DNA of 64,000 nucleotides, taken from positions 25,921,001 through 25,985,000 of the forward strand of contig NC_079882.1 of NCBI RefSeq assembly GCF_029227915.1, read 5' to 3'. Below the pieces are notes generated by a model. It was not told the DNA's origin. It was given only the letters and a program-made list of their open reading frames with translations, and made no database searches. Within the stretch, counting starts at the first letter, position 1, and every line of letters begins with the position of its first letter. Source of the stretch: Hydractinia symbiolongicarpus. Taxonomy: Eukaryota > Cnidaria > Hydrozoa > Anthoathecata > Hydractiniidae. Positions 25,776 to 36,639 of this stretch are shown here, in pieces. Made by a program: the position numbers and the translations under genes.

Positions 25776-27239
25776 TTTTGTACTCGACTGTAAACAGATG
25801 AAAACAAATAAATTATTCCCGTTTTTAATCGATTACGCTTTCGATTGAACCTGGAAACTTTGATCTGTATAAAATCCGTATAACACAGTATTAGTTTTGA
25901 TGCCAAAAATTAGACAATTTTGAAACAGCTTTTGATGAATAATGTAAAAATTAAAAGATCTCAAAAAGGTTTTGTGGTCAAAGAAGAAATTGTTTTAATT
26001 GGTTAACGAGCGTACAATTATAGACACTTTCCAGGAGTTTACGTGGGAGTTTAGACGATTGTGGGATTTTGGATGATTGCCAGGATGATTTTGTACCGCC
26101 TTTATGTTTTTTATTATAATTAAAATAAAATAAAACTCCGTTTTGTCGTACCCTGGGTACATCGTCGTACGGACCCTAATAAATCCAAAATACCCTGCTT
26201 ATGTGCTACCCCGCTTAATTTGTACCTTTTTCTCCGTCTCTTTAACTCGGGCATTTTCAGAACCGTATATCAAATGATTCAAATCAAAAATTAAATTCAT
26301 GCAAATTTCATCAAATGATTTCCTGAGAGTGTCCATTCTTCAATTTTACCATCTCGAACCTTCGTTAAGTTAGACGAATTCCCTGTCTCAGGATTCCACT
26401 GTATGCAAGTGTTTTGTTGGTCGTCCAGGTACGGTTTGTGACACGCTTCCCGTTTCACCAATTTTGGGCAAAAAAATTTTAACGTCCTCGTCAGTAACTT
26501 CTTTGGAACGCTAGGATAAGATTCAAATGGTGCTGTGAGACTGCTGTGGGAGAAGTTGTGATTTCAGCACTCCGGTGATTTACAGTAATTTATTACTTAA
26601 CGTGAAATTAAGATTGATTTCTTAGGCGGTTTTTAAATAGGACGTTGATAGTTTTTTTAAATAGGAACATGCGCTTGATTCTGAAGTTTCAATATGAGCT
26701 AATAAATTTGGTTCTCCTCCGGGACAATAATTTTTATAGTGCAAGTATAAATTGAAGTAGCAATCTTAACAAATCAAAAGCGGATATTGCGAGAGTAATA
26801 ATCTTAAGACAAAACTGAATCAATAATTAAAAACTTAACATAATTCAAAAAAATGTACCGCTTCTCCATATTCTCTTGATATTTGTATTACACAAATGGC
26901 TCTAACTGAAAATGAGACGAATTCTTGGTCTTTAAAATAGTGGTAATAAGAGGCAAGGTTATAACAAAAACAAGTAAGACACATCTCGTACAAGTAGTCA
27001 CTATGTTATACATAATAAAATATACTAATTAAATTTCTCTATAACATTACGGTAAAATTTGTTTACCAATAATAACTTTATTACACGATAAGCAGATATA
27101 GCATTATAATGTCCTTTCTAAACAAAAATAAAAAAATGTGCTCACAATTAATAGTCCATAACATATTTTCGATTAGATGGAAAAGAAATAAAGTTTGGCT
27201 AGAACGCAAGGTGAAAGATTTCTCTTTATAACTTTGCTT
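25776..27239. other. Gene-less spacer downstream of GPCR B
   Basis: AT-rich spacer. A small palindrome-rich, G+C-richer patch lies at 26135-26175 (TACCCTGGGTA and GTCGTACGGAC). No gene was seen. Confidence 0.3.
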
Positions 27240-27245
27240 TTTATT
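27240..27245 (-). terminator. Poly(A) signal of GPCR B
   Basis: Minus-strand AATAAA, 58 bases beyond the stop codon of the 27303-29552 gene. Confidence 0.5.
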
Positions 27246-27302
27246 CCATTAAGTTTAGTAATATTTTTTACCGATGAATTTAGAAAGTGTAATTACGATT
27301 CT

Positions 27303-29552
27303 TCATGAAAATACTTCCGTGAAAGGACAATCTGATCCAGTGGACTTTGTTGACGAATCCGATAAATGTGGTGCTCGTATTACAAGCGGTGACGGAGTTG
27401 CTGATGGAAGTGATGTTGTTTCAACATCTATATGAAGCGTAGACCTTTTTGAAGGGTATGATATTCTTAAATCTTCTGTCGATCGATCCAATATTACACC
27501 ACTACTGCTTCTTCTACGGCCTGCAACACTTGTTAGTGTGGTAGACAACGCTCTTGTTTTTACTGGTATATTCCATATTAATTTCTTAACGTTTTTTCTC
27601 CATTTAGCATCTAATATACTGTAAATTATAGGATTGATAGCAACGTGAAGGGGGTATGGTACATTTGCTATGTACATTAAAATAAAATAAGTGGTTATGT
27701 CACCCGTTCGAATCATTTCTCCTGTCCATCCACGCGTATCGAAATATATGTAAACAATATGTCTTGGAAAGACAAAGGTAATGAACGCAATAACTACAGC
27801 TAGTAACATGTACATTGTCTTTTTATTATCAGTGACGCGTTTTAAGCGTAATCTTGGATCAGCAATCCAATTTTCATTTCCAAATGTTACTGTGCCATGC
27901 AAATTTAGTATAATACGTATATACAAGAATGTTATTATTACAACCGGAATGAAAAAGTACATAACCAAAATGTAGCTGTTGTATATGGTCGTGTCGTCTT
28001 TTAATCTTGGCCACATCGGTCTGCACATTTTTGTTACATCAGTTTTGTTATATAAAATCAATGGAATTATGGACGCGATTCCAAGTACTATGTTAAAGGC
28101 AAGAATACACTGCATGCCACTTTTGGATATTCCTCGACGAAAGGGCTCTAAAATTCCTATGTAACGTTCCATACTTATAATTAGTATAATGCCAATGGCT
28201 ACCATCGAACCGAGCATTTCGGAACTTTTCAAGACTTTGCACATTGCTAATCCATATAACCAATCTGTTGTCCAATATTTTGGAACAAAGTAAATAAATT
28301 GTAGTACCGCAAAGAGTAAGTCTGAAGCCGCTAAATGTGCAAACAAAGTTTTGCAGGTCGACTGTCCTTTCCTATTTACAATAGCGACAACTAGGACTAA
28401 AGTATTTCCTGCCATTCCAGCCAATGCAGCAACTATACCAATACTGGCATGTGTCCTGACATATACAGCATCGTACACAATGATGATATGAATTGTGCTG
28501 TTCAAATATTTTTCTAAATCACACACCGATTCAAATATTTTGTGCTTTTCTCCAATCTCAAATATTTCACATGAACATTTATTTTTTGAAACGTTGAAAA
28601 ACCAACAAAGTTGATCAAGACTGTCTATTAATGGTGGAGCAACACTTCCACTCATTCGACAAAAATTCTTTTCTTCTTTTTTACGTAATAATTTGAATTG
28701 TTGACATTGGCACTGCGTGCTACTCAAGTTAAAATAAGAGCATGCTTTTTCCATGATATTAGGTAACCAGTGGTTAGTGTGTCCCACTACATTTTGAGTA
28801 ATGCTATTTGATTTAGCATTTATAACCGTGCATAAATTTGCACGGTTAGTCGCATACTTTACCTCAAATAAGGAGCATGCGCATATTGCTTTGTCAATTC
28901 GAAATCCATTGCATGCATTTAAAAGATCTTTTTGTAGTTTAGAAGAGGTACTTTGTATTGAGTACGTTATCACATCATTCTTTTTTTCCATTAAAGAATT
29001 ACAATCATATGTGATTAACTTTTTTTCACAAGAAGTGATGTCTGAAACGTTCTTGGTAGGAAGGATAGAAGTGATGATACCAAATACCTGACAAACAATA
29101 TAATGAAGCTCCTTATAATTTGTTTCATTGGTGGTACATGATTTCCATGTGGTATTTAAACTCTTTCCACAAGAGGAAATATATAACACCTCGTCGCATA
29201 TGGTTCCATTTTTAAACAGATCTGTTGTGACCTTCAATGCACAATTTAAGGAACAATTTTTTTTCTGATCACGCAAAAAGGTAATGATATCCATGAGGTG
29301 TTTGTTAAATTTAGTAGAGTTTATCTTCTTCTTTTCCATTGTTATTGCATTTACTGCCTTATCAGTGATGTTGTACTGCAATACTGGACTATGAACATCT
29401 TTTGATTTTTCAAATGATATTTCTTCTAAAGTGGTTAAATTGCGATCTCTTAAAGAGACTGCTGTAGTAACATTTTGGCCGCCATTCTCTTTCAGTAGGT
29501 TCGCTTTTGCTATAACCAAATATAAAATGAAGACGCTCGTTGATGTTGCCAT
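27303..29552 (-). CDS. GPCR B: intronless receptor with long Cys-module ectodomain (749 aa)
   Basis: An orphan rhodopsin-class receptor with an unusually long N-terminus. The start is the ATG at 29552-29550; ten further in-frame codons upstream start at TTG. A signal peptide (1-18) is followed by a glycosylation-rich segment and a Cys-rich part (residues 100-184, possibly degenerate modules). Three clear modules follow: C214-C241, C271-C298 and C316-C344, each C-x9-C-x-C-x14/15-C with CxxF. Helices run from about 368 (GNTLVLV) to 650, with LAASDLLFA in helix 2, the disulfide pair Cys438/Cys510, ERY 462-464, VFPRHIVYIYFD in helix 6 and NPIIY 640-644. The cytoplasmic tail (about 100 residues) is Ser/Thr-rich with RRRSSS, a likely kinase and arrestin target. 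It is a paralogue of the genes at 23.1 and 38.7 kb and in the same orientation. The ligand is unknown. Confidence 0.92.
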   Translation of the reverse strand: MATSTSVFILYLVIAKANLLKENGGQNVTTAVSLRDRNLTTLEEISFEKSKDVHSPVLQYNITDKAVNAITMEKKKINSTKFNKHLMDIITFLRDQKKNCSLNCALKVTTDLFKNGTICDEVLYISSCGKSLNTTWKSCTTNETNYKELHYIVCQVFGIITSILPTKNVSDITSCEKKLITYDCNSLMEKKNDVITYSIQSTSSKLQKDLLNACNGFRIDKAICACSLFEVKYATNRANLCTVINAKSNSITQNVVGHTNHWLPNIMEKACSYFNLSSTQCQCQQFKLLRKKEEKNFCRMSGSVAPPLIDSLDQLCWFFNVSKNKCSCEIFEIGEKHKIFESVCDLEKYLNSTIHIIIVYDAVYVRTHASIGIVAALAGMAGNTLVLVVAIVNRKGQSTCKTLFAHLAASDLLFAVLQFIYFVPKYWTTDWLYGLAMCKVLKSSEMLGSMVAIGIILIISMERYIGILEPFRRGISKSGMQCILAFNIVLGIASIIPLILYNKTDVTKMCRPMWPRLKDDTTIYNSYILVMYFFIPVVIITFLYIRIILNLHGTVTFGNENWIADPRLRLKRVTDNKKTMYMLLAVVIAFITFVFPRHIVYIYFDTRGWTGEMIRTGDITTYFILMYIANVPYPLHVAINPIIYSILDAKWRKNVKKLIWNIPVKTRALSTTLTSVAGRRRSSSGVILDRSTEDLRISYPSKRSTLHIDVETTSLPSATPSPLVIRAPHLSDSSTKSTGSDCPFTEVFS

Positions 29553-30514
29553 GTTGATTTGAAGAAAGTTTTCTAACAACAAGGACTAATCAATGAGGTC
29601 CAGAAAGTAAAACGTTACTTAACATGCTCTCTCGTTTAGTTGTCCAGACAACAAGAAGAAGGTTTGACGCCAAACACCATCTGCTGTTTTATGGCAAGCC
29701 TTTGCTTTTTTATGCGAATTTACAAATTCTTTGATAATCAATTATTACTAATTTCTTGATGTAGGCTCAATTGATCAGGAATTTCAAGAAATATATTGTG
29801 GTATTTGTTTTGTTTATTTTTTTCATCCATTCCCTGTGTATTTTAATTATTAATATCAATTACTTGTATTGAGACTTTATATATTGCAGTAAATCAAGAA
29901 TCAAAGGATGTGTCTTGTTAGACCAACAATACCAGCTGATTAAATATAATCATTGAAGCATGAAAGAAAATGCTAGTTTTGTGAAATTGTCTTAAACGAT
30001 TCCAAAAGTCTTTTTTATTACCATTAATTTTGTATTCAAACAGCGTGAGTCAAACAAAAGCGTCTTCTTCATTAACATATGAATGCTTCTTCGTATTTTA
30101 AGTTAATGGAACAAAAAGAACTGTCAATTAATTGGACTGTGCAACTATTTGGTATAGGGAGTTAGCGACCGATGTGTCTTTTTAGTTTCGTGCTATTCAT
30201 CATGGAGGTATAAAAGAACTCCTTCTATACCTCCATGAACTCACACACTACTACCCATATATTTATACTATTCATATAATTACTTCTGAAATATGTTTAT
30301 TTTTTAAGAATCTGCAGTAGGCTGTTTATAATTTGAGCGTCCACGGACCAAAGTATTCGTTTAAAATATAGGAATTTAAAATGTTTTGCGACATTTTGCA
30401 CTCAATCCTTAGTTAGAATTTATGGTTACAAGGCGCAGAATTATGGATATACAACAATATTTTATCAGATCAGAATTTGTTTTTTAAGAGTTCACATCTT
30501 TTTCTACATTATTA
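29553..30514. other. Upstream region of GPCR B
   Basis: Gene-less. A short inverted repeat (TGGAGGTATAAAAGAA...TTCTATACCTCCATGA, about 30202-30236) can form a strong stem-loop. No TATA box is convincingly placed. Confidence 0.35.
30202..30236. repeat. Short perfect inverted repeat
   Basis: CATGGAGGTATA and its reverse complement TATACCTCCATG are separated by about a dozen bases, giving a stem of 12 base pairs. It may be a solo relic of a foldback element. No function can be read from it. Confidence 0.6.
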
Positions 30515-31196
30515 TTATTATTACTAGTCGATAAGGCCCGTGGAAAAATCCACTCAGGCAAAAGGAAGATGGTAAAATAGGTTGTTTTACATTTTTTGCT
30601 GACGTCAGCAGTGCAAGTACAAAATAAATAAATTCAGAAGCTTGTTTTCACGTTGCCTCTATTGTGTGGAGCTTAAAACGCTGATCAAGAAAATTTATAT
30701 GATCATGTGCTTTTAATGAGCGGTTAATGAGATACAAGGGTTTGGAAATTTCTATACCGGTTGCTTTCATCGCATAGATCTTGAAACTCTGATCAGGAAA
30801 ATGTATAGGATCATGCACTTTTGATAAACGGTTGCAGAGATATTAGGGTTTGAAGGTTTTTCGATGACGTCGATGACGTCCATTCCGAAACAGATTTGAG
30901 GACCTAGGTTTAGGAAAATTACCCAAATTGGTCCTAGTTGGTCCCTAGTTACCCACGCGGTGAAAAATCATTGACGTCACCACCTCGTTTCCAAGTTATT
31001 TGGCCTCAAAGTTTTAGGTGCACCGTAATGGCTTCATTAATTTAATATAGGATATTGACGTTAAAGTACTGTTATTCTCGTCGCGTCGTAACGTCAGAAA
31101 ATTTAACATATTAGACATGCATTTTTCGGCAACATCAAAGGAAAATGAAGACATCCACTTTGCCTGTCACAGACACACAGACAGACACACCTAGCG
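30515..31196. repeat. Repeat family B, copy 1
   Basis: Starts with a TAGTCGATAAGGCCCGTGGAAAAATCCAC-type string and ends in a CAGACACAC...GTATTATTATAGA string that leads directly into a second copy at 31197. Internal landmarks are TTTGCTGACGTCAGCA, CATCGCATAGATCTTGAAA, GATGACGTC and GTCCATTCCGAAAC. It has no ORF. The ends resemble those of family H, so B and H may be related non-autonomous elements. Confidence 0.7.
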
Positions 31197-32545
31197 TATT
31201 ATTATAGAAATAGTCGATAAATCCCGTGGAGTAATCCACTTAGGCAGAAGGACAATGGAAAAATAGGTTGTTTTAGTTTTTTTGCTGACGTCAGCAGTGC
31301 AAATACAAAATAAATATATTTTTTTAGAAATTTGTATACCTGTTGCCTTCATCGCATAGATCTTGAAATGCTGATCAAGAAAGTGTATATGATCATGTAT
31401 CTTTGACAAACGGTTGCAGAGATATCAAGGTTTAAAGGTTTTTTGATGACGTCATCAAACCGTCCATTCCGAAACGGATTTGGGGACCCAGGTTTGGAAA
31501 ACTTACCCAAATTGGTCCCAGGTTGTCCCTAGTTACCCACGCGGTGAAAAAACATTGACGTCAGCACCTCGTTTCCAAGTTATTTGGCCTCAAAGTTTTA
31601 AGTGCATTGTAATGGCTTCACTAATCTTAACCCTATTCGGTCCGGGGTTTTTCGAACATACTATGACCGGGGGGGGGGGCGGATTCCGCCCCCCCCGCAA
31701 TAACTTTTTATAGGGTTTTTCAAATGGAATCAAACTTGGCACACTTATAGTATGTCATAAAAGGAACAAAATGGCGCCAAAAAAAATTTGCTTGCGTCAG
31801 CACATTTTCTGTGACGTCATCAAAAGCTTGAAAATTGTTAAAAATGCCACTATCTGCTTAAATATAATTACTTTTGTTCTAGAGCGAATTTTTACATTCT
31901 GTTTGAAGTTTCTGAAAGCTAAATAAAAGTTATTTAACATATTTTCCGGTTTTTACATGGATCGGATGAAAAATTGCCAAAAATTGCCCGAAAATCCGTT
32001 TTTTTTTCGATTTTCGGGTAAAATCCGACAAAATCGGGAAATCGGATTAGTCACGTGTTCAAATTATTCAAAATGATTCTTCTTGATGAAACAAAGTTAT
32101 GTTGCAAGTTTCAAGTTCTAAGGATAATCCTAACAGGAGTTATTATATTTTCCCCATTATAAGGATTTCATAGAGACTTTTAGGGGTAGTTTCGAGTAAT
32201 GGCCAATACCAAAGCCTCTGAAAGGTATGGGACCTAAAAAATTAGCATGCAGGTGTCTAATAGATAAATGTTGAAACTCAGTAAGTATCATAGCCATATA
32301 ACAAAGCAATCAGGAGTTATTAAAAAAAAACCGTCAGGATTCCGCCCCCCCCCCCGGACCGAATAGGGTTAATTAACTTTCCTTTGACGTCAATACTATT
32401 TTATCGGTAAAGTTTGGTAAATTACAGAACAATTTTATAGGCGATGTTTTATAGAATTTGTTAAAGAAAATTTTGAAGAATGTAATCCACTTTGCAAAAG
32501 TGACAGACAGACACACGGAACTGGCGTATTATTATATAGATATTT
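31197..32545. repeat. Repeat family B, copy 2, interrupted by a MITE
   Basis: A tandem second copy of 30515-31196, with the same landmarks in the same order up to CTTCACTAATC (31626). A 738-bp element flanked by TTAA then interrupts it. The repeat resumes at 32373 (TTAACTTTCC...GACGTC) and ends with GACAGACACACGGAACTGGCGTATTATTATATAGA near 32545. The 77-codon frame at 31480-31713 spans the junction and is not a gene. Confidence 0.7.
31631..32368. mobile_element. piggyBac-type MITE with perfect 17-bp TIRs and TTAA duplication
   Basis: Left end CCCTATTCGGTCCGGGG (31631-31647); right end is its exact reverse complement (32352-32368). Both ends are flanked by TTAA (31627-31630 and 32369-32372). 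A CCC start and a TTAA target are diagnostic of the piggyBac superfamily. Long G and C runs lie just inside both ends, and 31668-31697 is a near-palindromic G-run/GCGGATTCCGC/C-run. It has no transposase ORF, so it is non-autonomous. It sits inside repeat B copy 2, so it is the younger insertion. A rearranged relative lies at 40758-40975. Confidence 0.88.
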
Positions 32546-32930
32546 TTTTAAATGATGGGAATCAGACGTCGACGCAATATGGATGGTTCTATATAACTGT
32601 GTTGGCTAGGACGAAAAAAATATTCACACTAAATTTAAAACCTAGCCGAACAGCATAACTACAACTGGCTGATAAGCTCTGCTCCCTCTACACGATTTAC
32701 ATTTCTAGCCAAAATCTTTAAATTGATTTGTTTAAGCGTAATTAATTATTGACCTAAAATTCTAAACTTTCATCCTCAAGATATCAAAAACAGCGAATAA
32801 AACCTGTAGAAAAAAAGGGTGATTTTCACAATCTTGTACAAGAAATGCGCTTGATGGACAGGAAAAGTTACTTCAAATTTGTGTTTTTGTTGATACATTT
32901 GCTTGCTTTTAAGATAAAAGGGTAAAAAAT
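32546..32930. other. Gene-less spacer
   Basis: No gene or repeat was recognised between repeat B and the transposase remnant. Confidence 0.3.
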
Positions 32931-32933
32931 ATT

Positions 32934-33251
32934 TTGAAACAATTTTTTCTGCTTAGGTATTTCCGCATATCACCGAAATTATTTGATTATCTTTTGTCGC
33001 TGGTCGCACAATTTATAGCGAAAAGACGGCTCATTTGTGCGAAACCTTGTCGCCTGCTTAAAGATTGTCCACAGCCCTTCAATTTCTTGCTACTAAAAGT
33101 TCTCAAGTTTCTATGGGCTACGCTTATCGTGTATGAAGATGCTCTGTATCTACAATCACAGCAGAAGTTAGCGTCAATTTTTGAAACAGCCTTCGCCATT
33201 GCTATCATCCAAAGGTTCCTGCGACGCCTAAGACCAGTTTTGACTCGTTGA
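32934..33251 (+). pseudogene. Harbinger-type transposase remnant
   Basis: The frame begins with FFLLRYFRISPKLFDYLLSL followed by VAQFIAK. This resembles the conserved stretch ahead of the DDE core in PIF/Harbinger transposases (RMSP..FD.LL.LV.P.I.K). Later residues no longer match: the expected DDE core is absent, and downstream (33282-33470) only broken frames are seen. It is treated as a dead fragment of the kind of transposase that could mobilise the TAA-flanked MITEs at 4948 and 37994. An alternative frame on the minus strand is also open, so the call is moderate. Confidence 0.45.
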
Positions 33252-36041
33252 ATAAATAAAATTTATATCAAAGCCTTTCAATTGTCTCTTTTGATATTCC
33301 AGCAAAGTTTGGCAATATTTAATCAAAATCTGCCGCAAGAAGTCATCTTGTTTAATTGTAGATATGAACCGAGCTTTCGCACTCCTGTTTTTTCTAACCA
33401 TTATGTTTGTTGCGGGCGGGCGAAAAAATACACAGCGTTTACTGATGTAAAGTCTATTAATCTGGCTTAGCTTGATTTTTCAATATTGGCGAAAGGCTTT
33501 TAATTTAGAAAATGTTTTGAAAGTTTGTTTCCATAAAAATTTATGAGCTAGCTAGCTAGCTGGGCTGTGTATTATATGTAGCTAGCTGCCTTAGCTGGCT
33601 AACCTGACATCCTTAGACAGTTTTACTCAACCACATTTACAAAGGACATATTAAATGGCTATTATTTTCCAGGTAGGTGATTTTGTTAAGAACACGTTAG
33701 AAATTGTAGAAAAAGATCTGGGCACTCTAGTTGCACACAAATTTTTCTAATATGCACAACAAATTTTCCTATTTTTAAAATCAAAACTAAGAATGACAGG
33801 TTGTAGTGCTAAATTTATGGATTATTATCGGATCCGGGTTAACATGTTTGACACTTTCTGATCATTTTCAACAAAAATGACCAATATTTAAATTCAGCAT
33901 TAAAATTTATGGAATCATGCAATTTTCAAATTTATACTCTAAGTATACTCTAAGTTTTATGATGAAATGACTACACAAATCAACTGCAGTAAAAATGGTT
34001 CACTACAGTTGAATATTACAGTCAAACTCTTATAAAATTAATTCATTTTCTCCGAACGTTTTTGTTTTATCTTTTAAAATGGTCATAACCAAGACTCGAG
34101 GATAAAAACTCTATTTCTACCAGTTCTGAAATTTAAACATTTGTCATGTTGTTCTTAATTATATTTTGTAAAAGGAACAATATTTGATCATTAAACGATA
34201 TAAACAATGGGTTAAGTTAAAGCTAGTTTATTATATACATGCAGGGTGGTAATTCCAAAAATGCCATTTGTACTGGGACACGATATTTAAAATATGCTGG
34301 TGGAGCATAATCAATCAATGGCAAAAAATAAAAGTAGGACATTTATTGGCTTTAGAAAAATTATTTGTTCAAAAACCTTAGTTGTTTGTTCATATTTGGT
34401 CAAGATTTAAAAGTTTTGTTACAAAACCCTTATCAGCCTCATTTAAATTGCTCAAATTCTGAAACCTAGAAAGTTTAGCTAATACAAAATCATTCTTTAT
34501 ATCTATCCTCAAGTATATAGGTGAATAGGAATAAAATTTGTGATATGACGAATTTGTAAGAGCTTTCTTCATTTAAAAGGCAGTGCCAAAAAAAGAACAA
34601 TACTGGTTACATTTAAGTGACTCACTTAATGTACATTCCATGGGCCTGATTAATATATCAAATAAGCTCATCATATTTACCTACTTATATACATGAGTTC
34701 CAATGTTTACATTTTTTAAAGATTCTTGTGCATGGCCAAAAAATCAGAAAATCGGCAGGCAAAAAAATGCAGACCTTAGGTGAAGAAAGTCAAATTATGG
34801 TTAAAAACTTTTGTACTGTTGTTGTTCTAAATCTAAACTATATGCAAGTTATATATATACTTTAATTTCATTTTCAAAATATGTCTCTACCTGAAAAAAA
34901 AGTTTGGAATAGACTGGCACACGGCTTACCGTCTGCATTTTTTGCCTGCCGCCGATTTGCGGAAGAGGTTTAGGAATTATAAACAACACACACATCACGA
35001 TGAAAGTCAGCTGCAAAATTTTTAGCCAACAAAATGTTTCTCAGAAATGTAACAGATAATTTAGCTAATTTGCCCACATAAGATTTAAGGAGAACACAGC
35101 CTGCTTGTCATCACAATATTTATAAAAAAAACTCAAACATTGACTAACAACATTCAGTTTTGTACCCAAGTAGGGTAATAACTTTAACAACATCGATATA
35201 TGTGGCTACTAACTATTAGTTAAATGTTCACGTAATTTAGACGGTATACGCTCTAGCTAGCTAGCTATAGTTCTGCAGGAAAAGACAAACACCCCATATA
35301 TATCAATTTAATTATCGAGATAAATTTGCTTCATATCATGTTGAACTAAAAATGGTATCTTTTTGTATTTCTCAAAAACAAGCCTCTCTAAAGTCAATGC
35401 TAAACCTTAGCTAGCATTTTTATCCACTCCACAAAATAAATCGACCACCATATTTGTTTACATAAAACTGGGATCTAATGTTCTCACTCACTTTACTGTT
35501 TAAAATAACCTCAAATAACCTCAGATAAATCCACGGGTTCCCCATTCTTTATGTATCGCATTTCGTGTGCCCGTAGCACAGCTATAAAATCGAGCAAATA
35601 AAGAATACTGTTACTAATATAAGAGACTAGTCGTTAGCCACGGCTCGGCCGTCCTTTGGAAAAAAGAAGGTCAATTCTCAAATTTGATTGATATTTCCAG
35701 AGTCAGAGGTTCCTGTTACAAGCAAAATGCTATTGAACTTCGAGAAGCCTTGAAATATAATATATATGGAGCTGATTCAGCGGGCTGACAACATGATTGT
35801 GTTAAGTCGTGTGGACGAAAAAATTTTGAATTAGGTAAAATAATGTAAAGTAATTAACTAGAAAAAATGTTTCTCAAATAATACACTTTCTACTTAATTA
35901 TTTAATATTTACAAGTATTTAAATGGTTCCAAGGACGGACCACCCATTTGAAGCATTTAGTGAAATGCTGCTGTTTGAGATTCGTATGAATCTTTTATTC
36001 TTCTCTCAAATTAGATGCAAATTTTTTTTTGTGCTGTACAT
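33252..36041. other. Long gene-less stretch
   Basis: AT-rich with short TAGC runs (33548-33560, 35262-35275). A family H fragment occurs at 35510-35645. The 60-codon frame at 34390-34572 has no recognisable feature. Confidence 0.35.
35510..35645. repeat. Hairpin repeat family H, short copy
   Basis: CCACGGGTTCCCCATTCTTTATGTATCGCATTTCGTGT, with its remainder to GAGACTAGTCGTTAGCCACGG, follows the family H block order. Confidence 0.65.
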
Positions 36042-36540
36042 TTAAACGACTGTTGTTAAACAAAATTTTAACTGTGTGGCAACTAACTTACCAAAAAGAT
36101 CACATTTATCCACAGGTTGCTTTGATGTCAATGCGTGTTCGATTGTTGGGGTATTAATTATGGCTGAAAGTGACTTCATTAAATCACAATCACTTTCATA
36201 GGAATGATTTCTTTTCTTTTTTTCTTTAACTTTGAGTACTTTGCTCGACTAGGAACACTTGATGTTTTCTCTTCATCGTCTCCTTCAGAGAACTGTTGTC
36301 GAGGAGTTTTAGTACTGTCTTTGTTGTTAATGTCGTCAGACTGGAAAAGGTTCTTATCCATCGTTGTCACATCACCAGTATTGCTTTTATCTTCACCATA
36401 AATTACCATCGCGTTGTGGGACAGAATCACTGCAACGAGCTGGTCTTGCTGCAATATATTGATTAATGCACTGTATGAAACCATGATTAAAAAATCTCGG
36501 ATTGCCTTGCTTTCCGCTGCATAAATTCCAGATTGAATGG
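36042..36540 (-). pseudogene. BESS-like C-terminal ORF broken by a frameshift
   Basis: One minus-strand frame (stop at 36179) encodes an acidic/polar linker (FSEGDDEEKTSS) and a basic run SRAKYSKLKKKRK. Another frame then takes over through a poly-A run near 36215-36232 and encodes KKKRNHSYESDCDLMKSLS and, near the end, CDLFGKLVATQLK before TAA (36044-36042). That order of linker, basic run, D..LM.SL and LFGKLVAxQL fits the C-terminal half of MADF/BESS-type proteins, which also occur as the second protein of Harbinger transposons. A single-base indel in the A-run would explain the break, which could be a decay mutation or a sequence error. No MADF domain was found upstream. Confidence 0.45.
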
Positions 36541-36639
36541 CTTTTTTTAATTTTTCTTTTTTTTTAGTTATGCCGTTTGTGTAAATTTGAAAATTGAAAA
36601 AAAAATGTAACAAAAAAACAACAAAAAACAAGCGACACC

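Noticed and set aside
28801-29091. 96-codon plus-strand frame
   Set aside because: Antisense shadow of GPCR B.
29553-29582. Extended N-terminus of GPCR B starting at TTG
   Set aside because: Animals initiate at ATG, and the ATG at 29552 gives a proper signal peptide.
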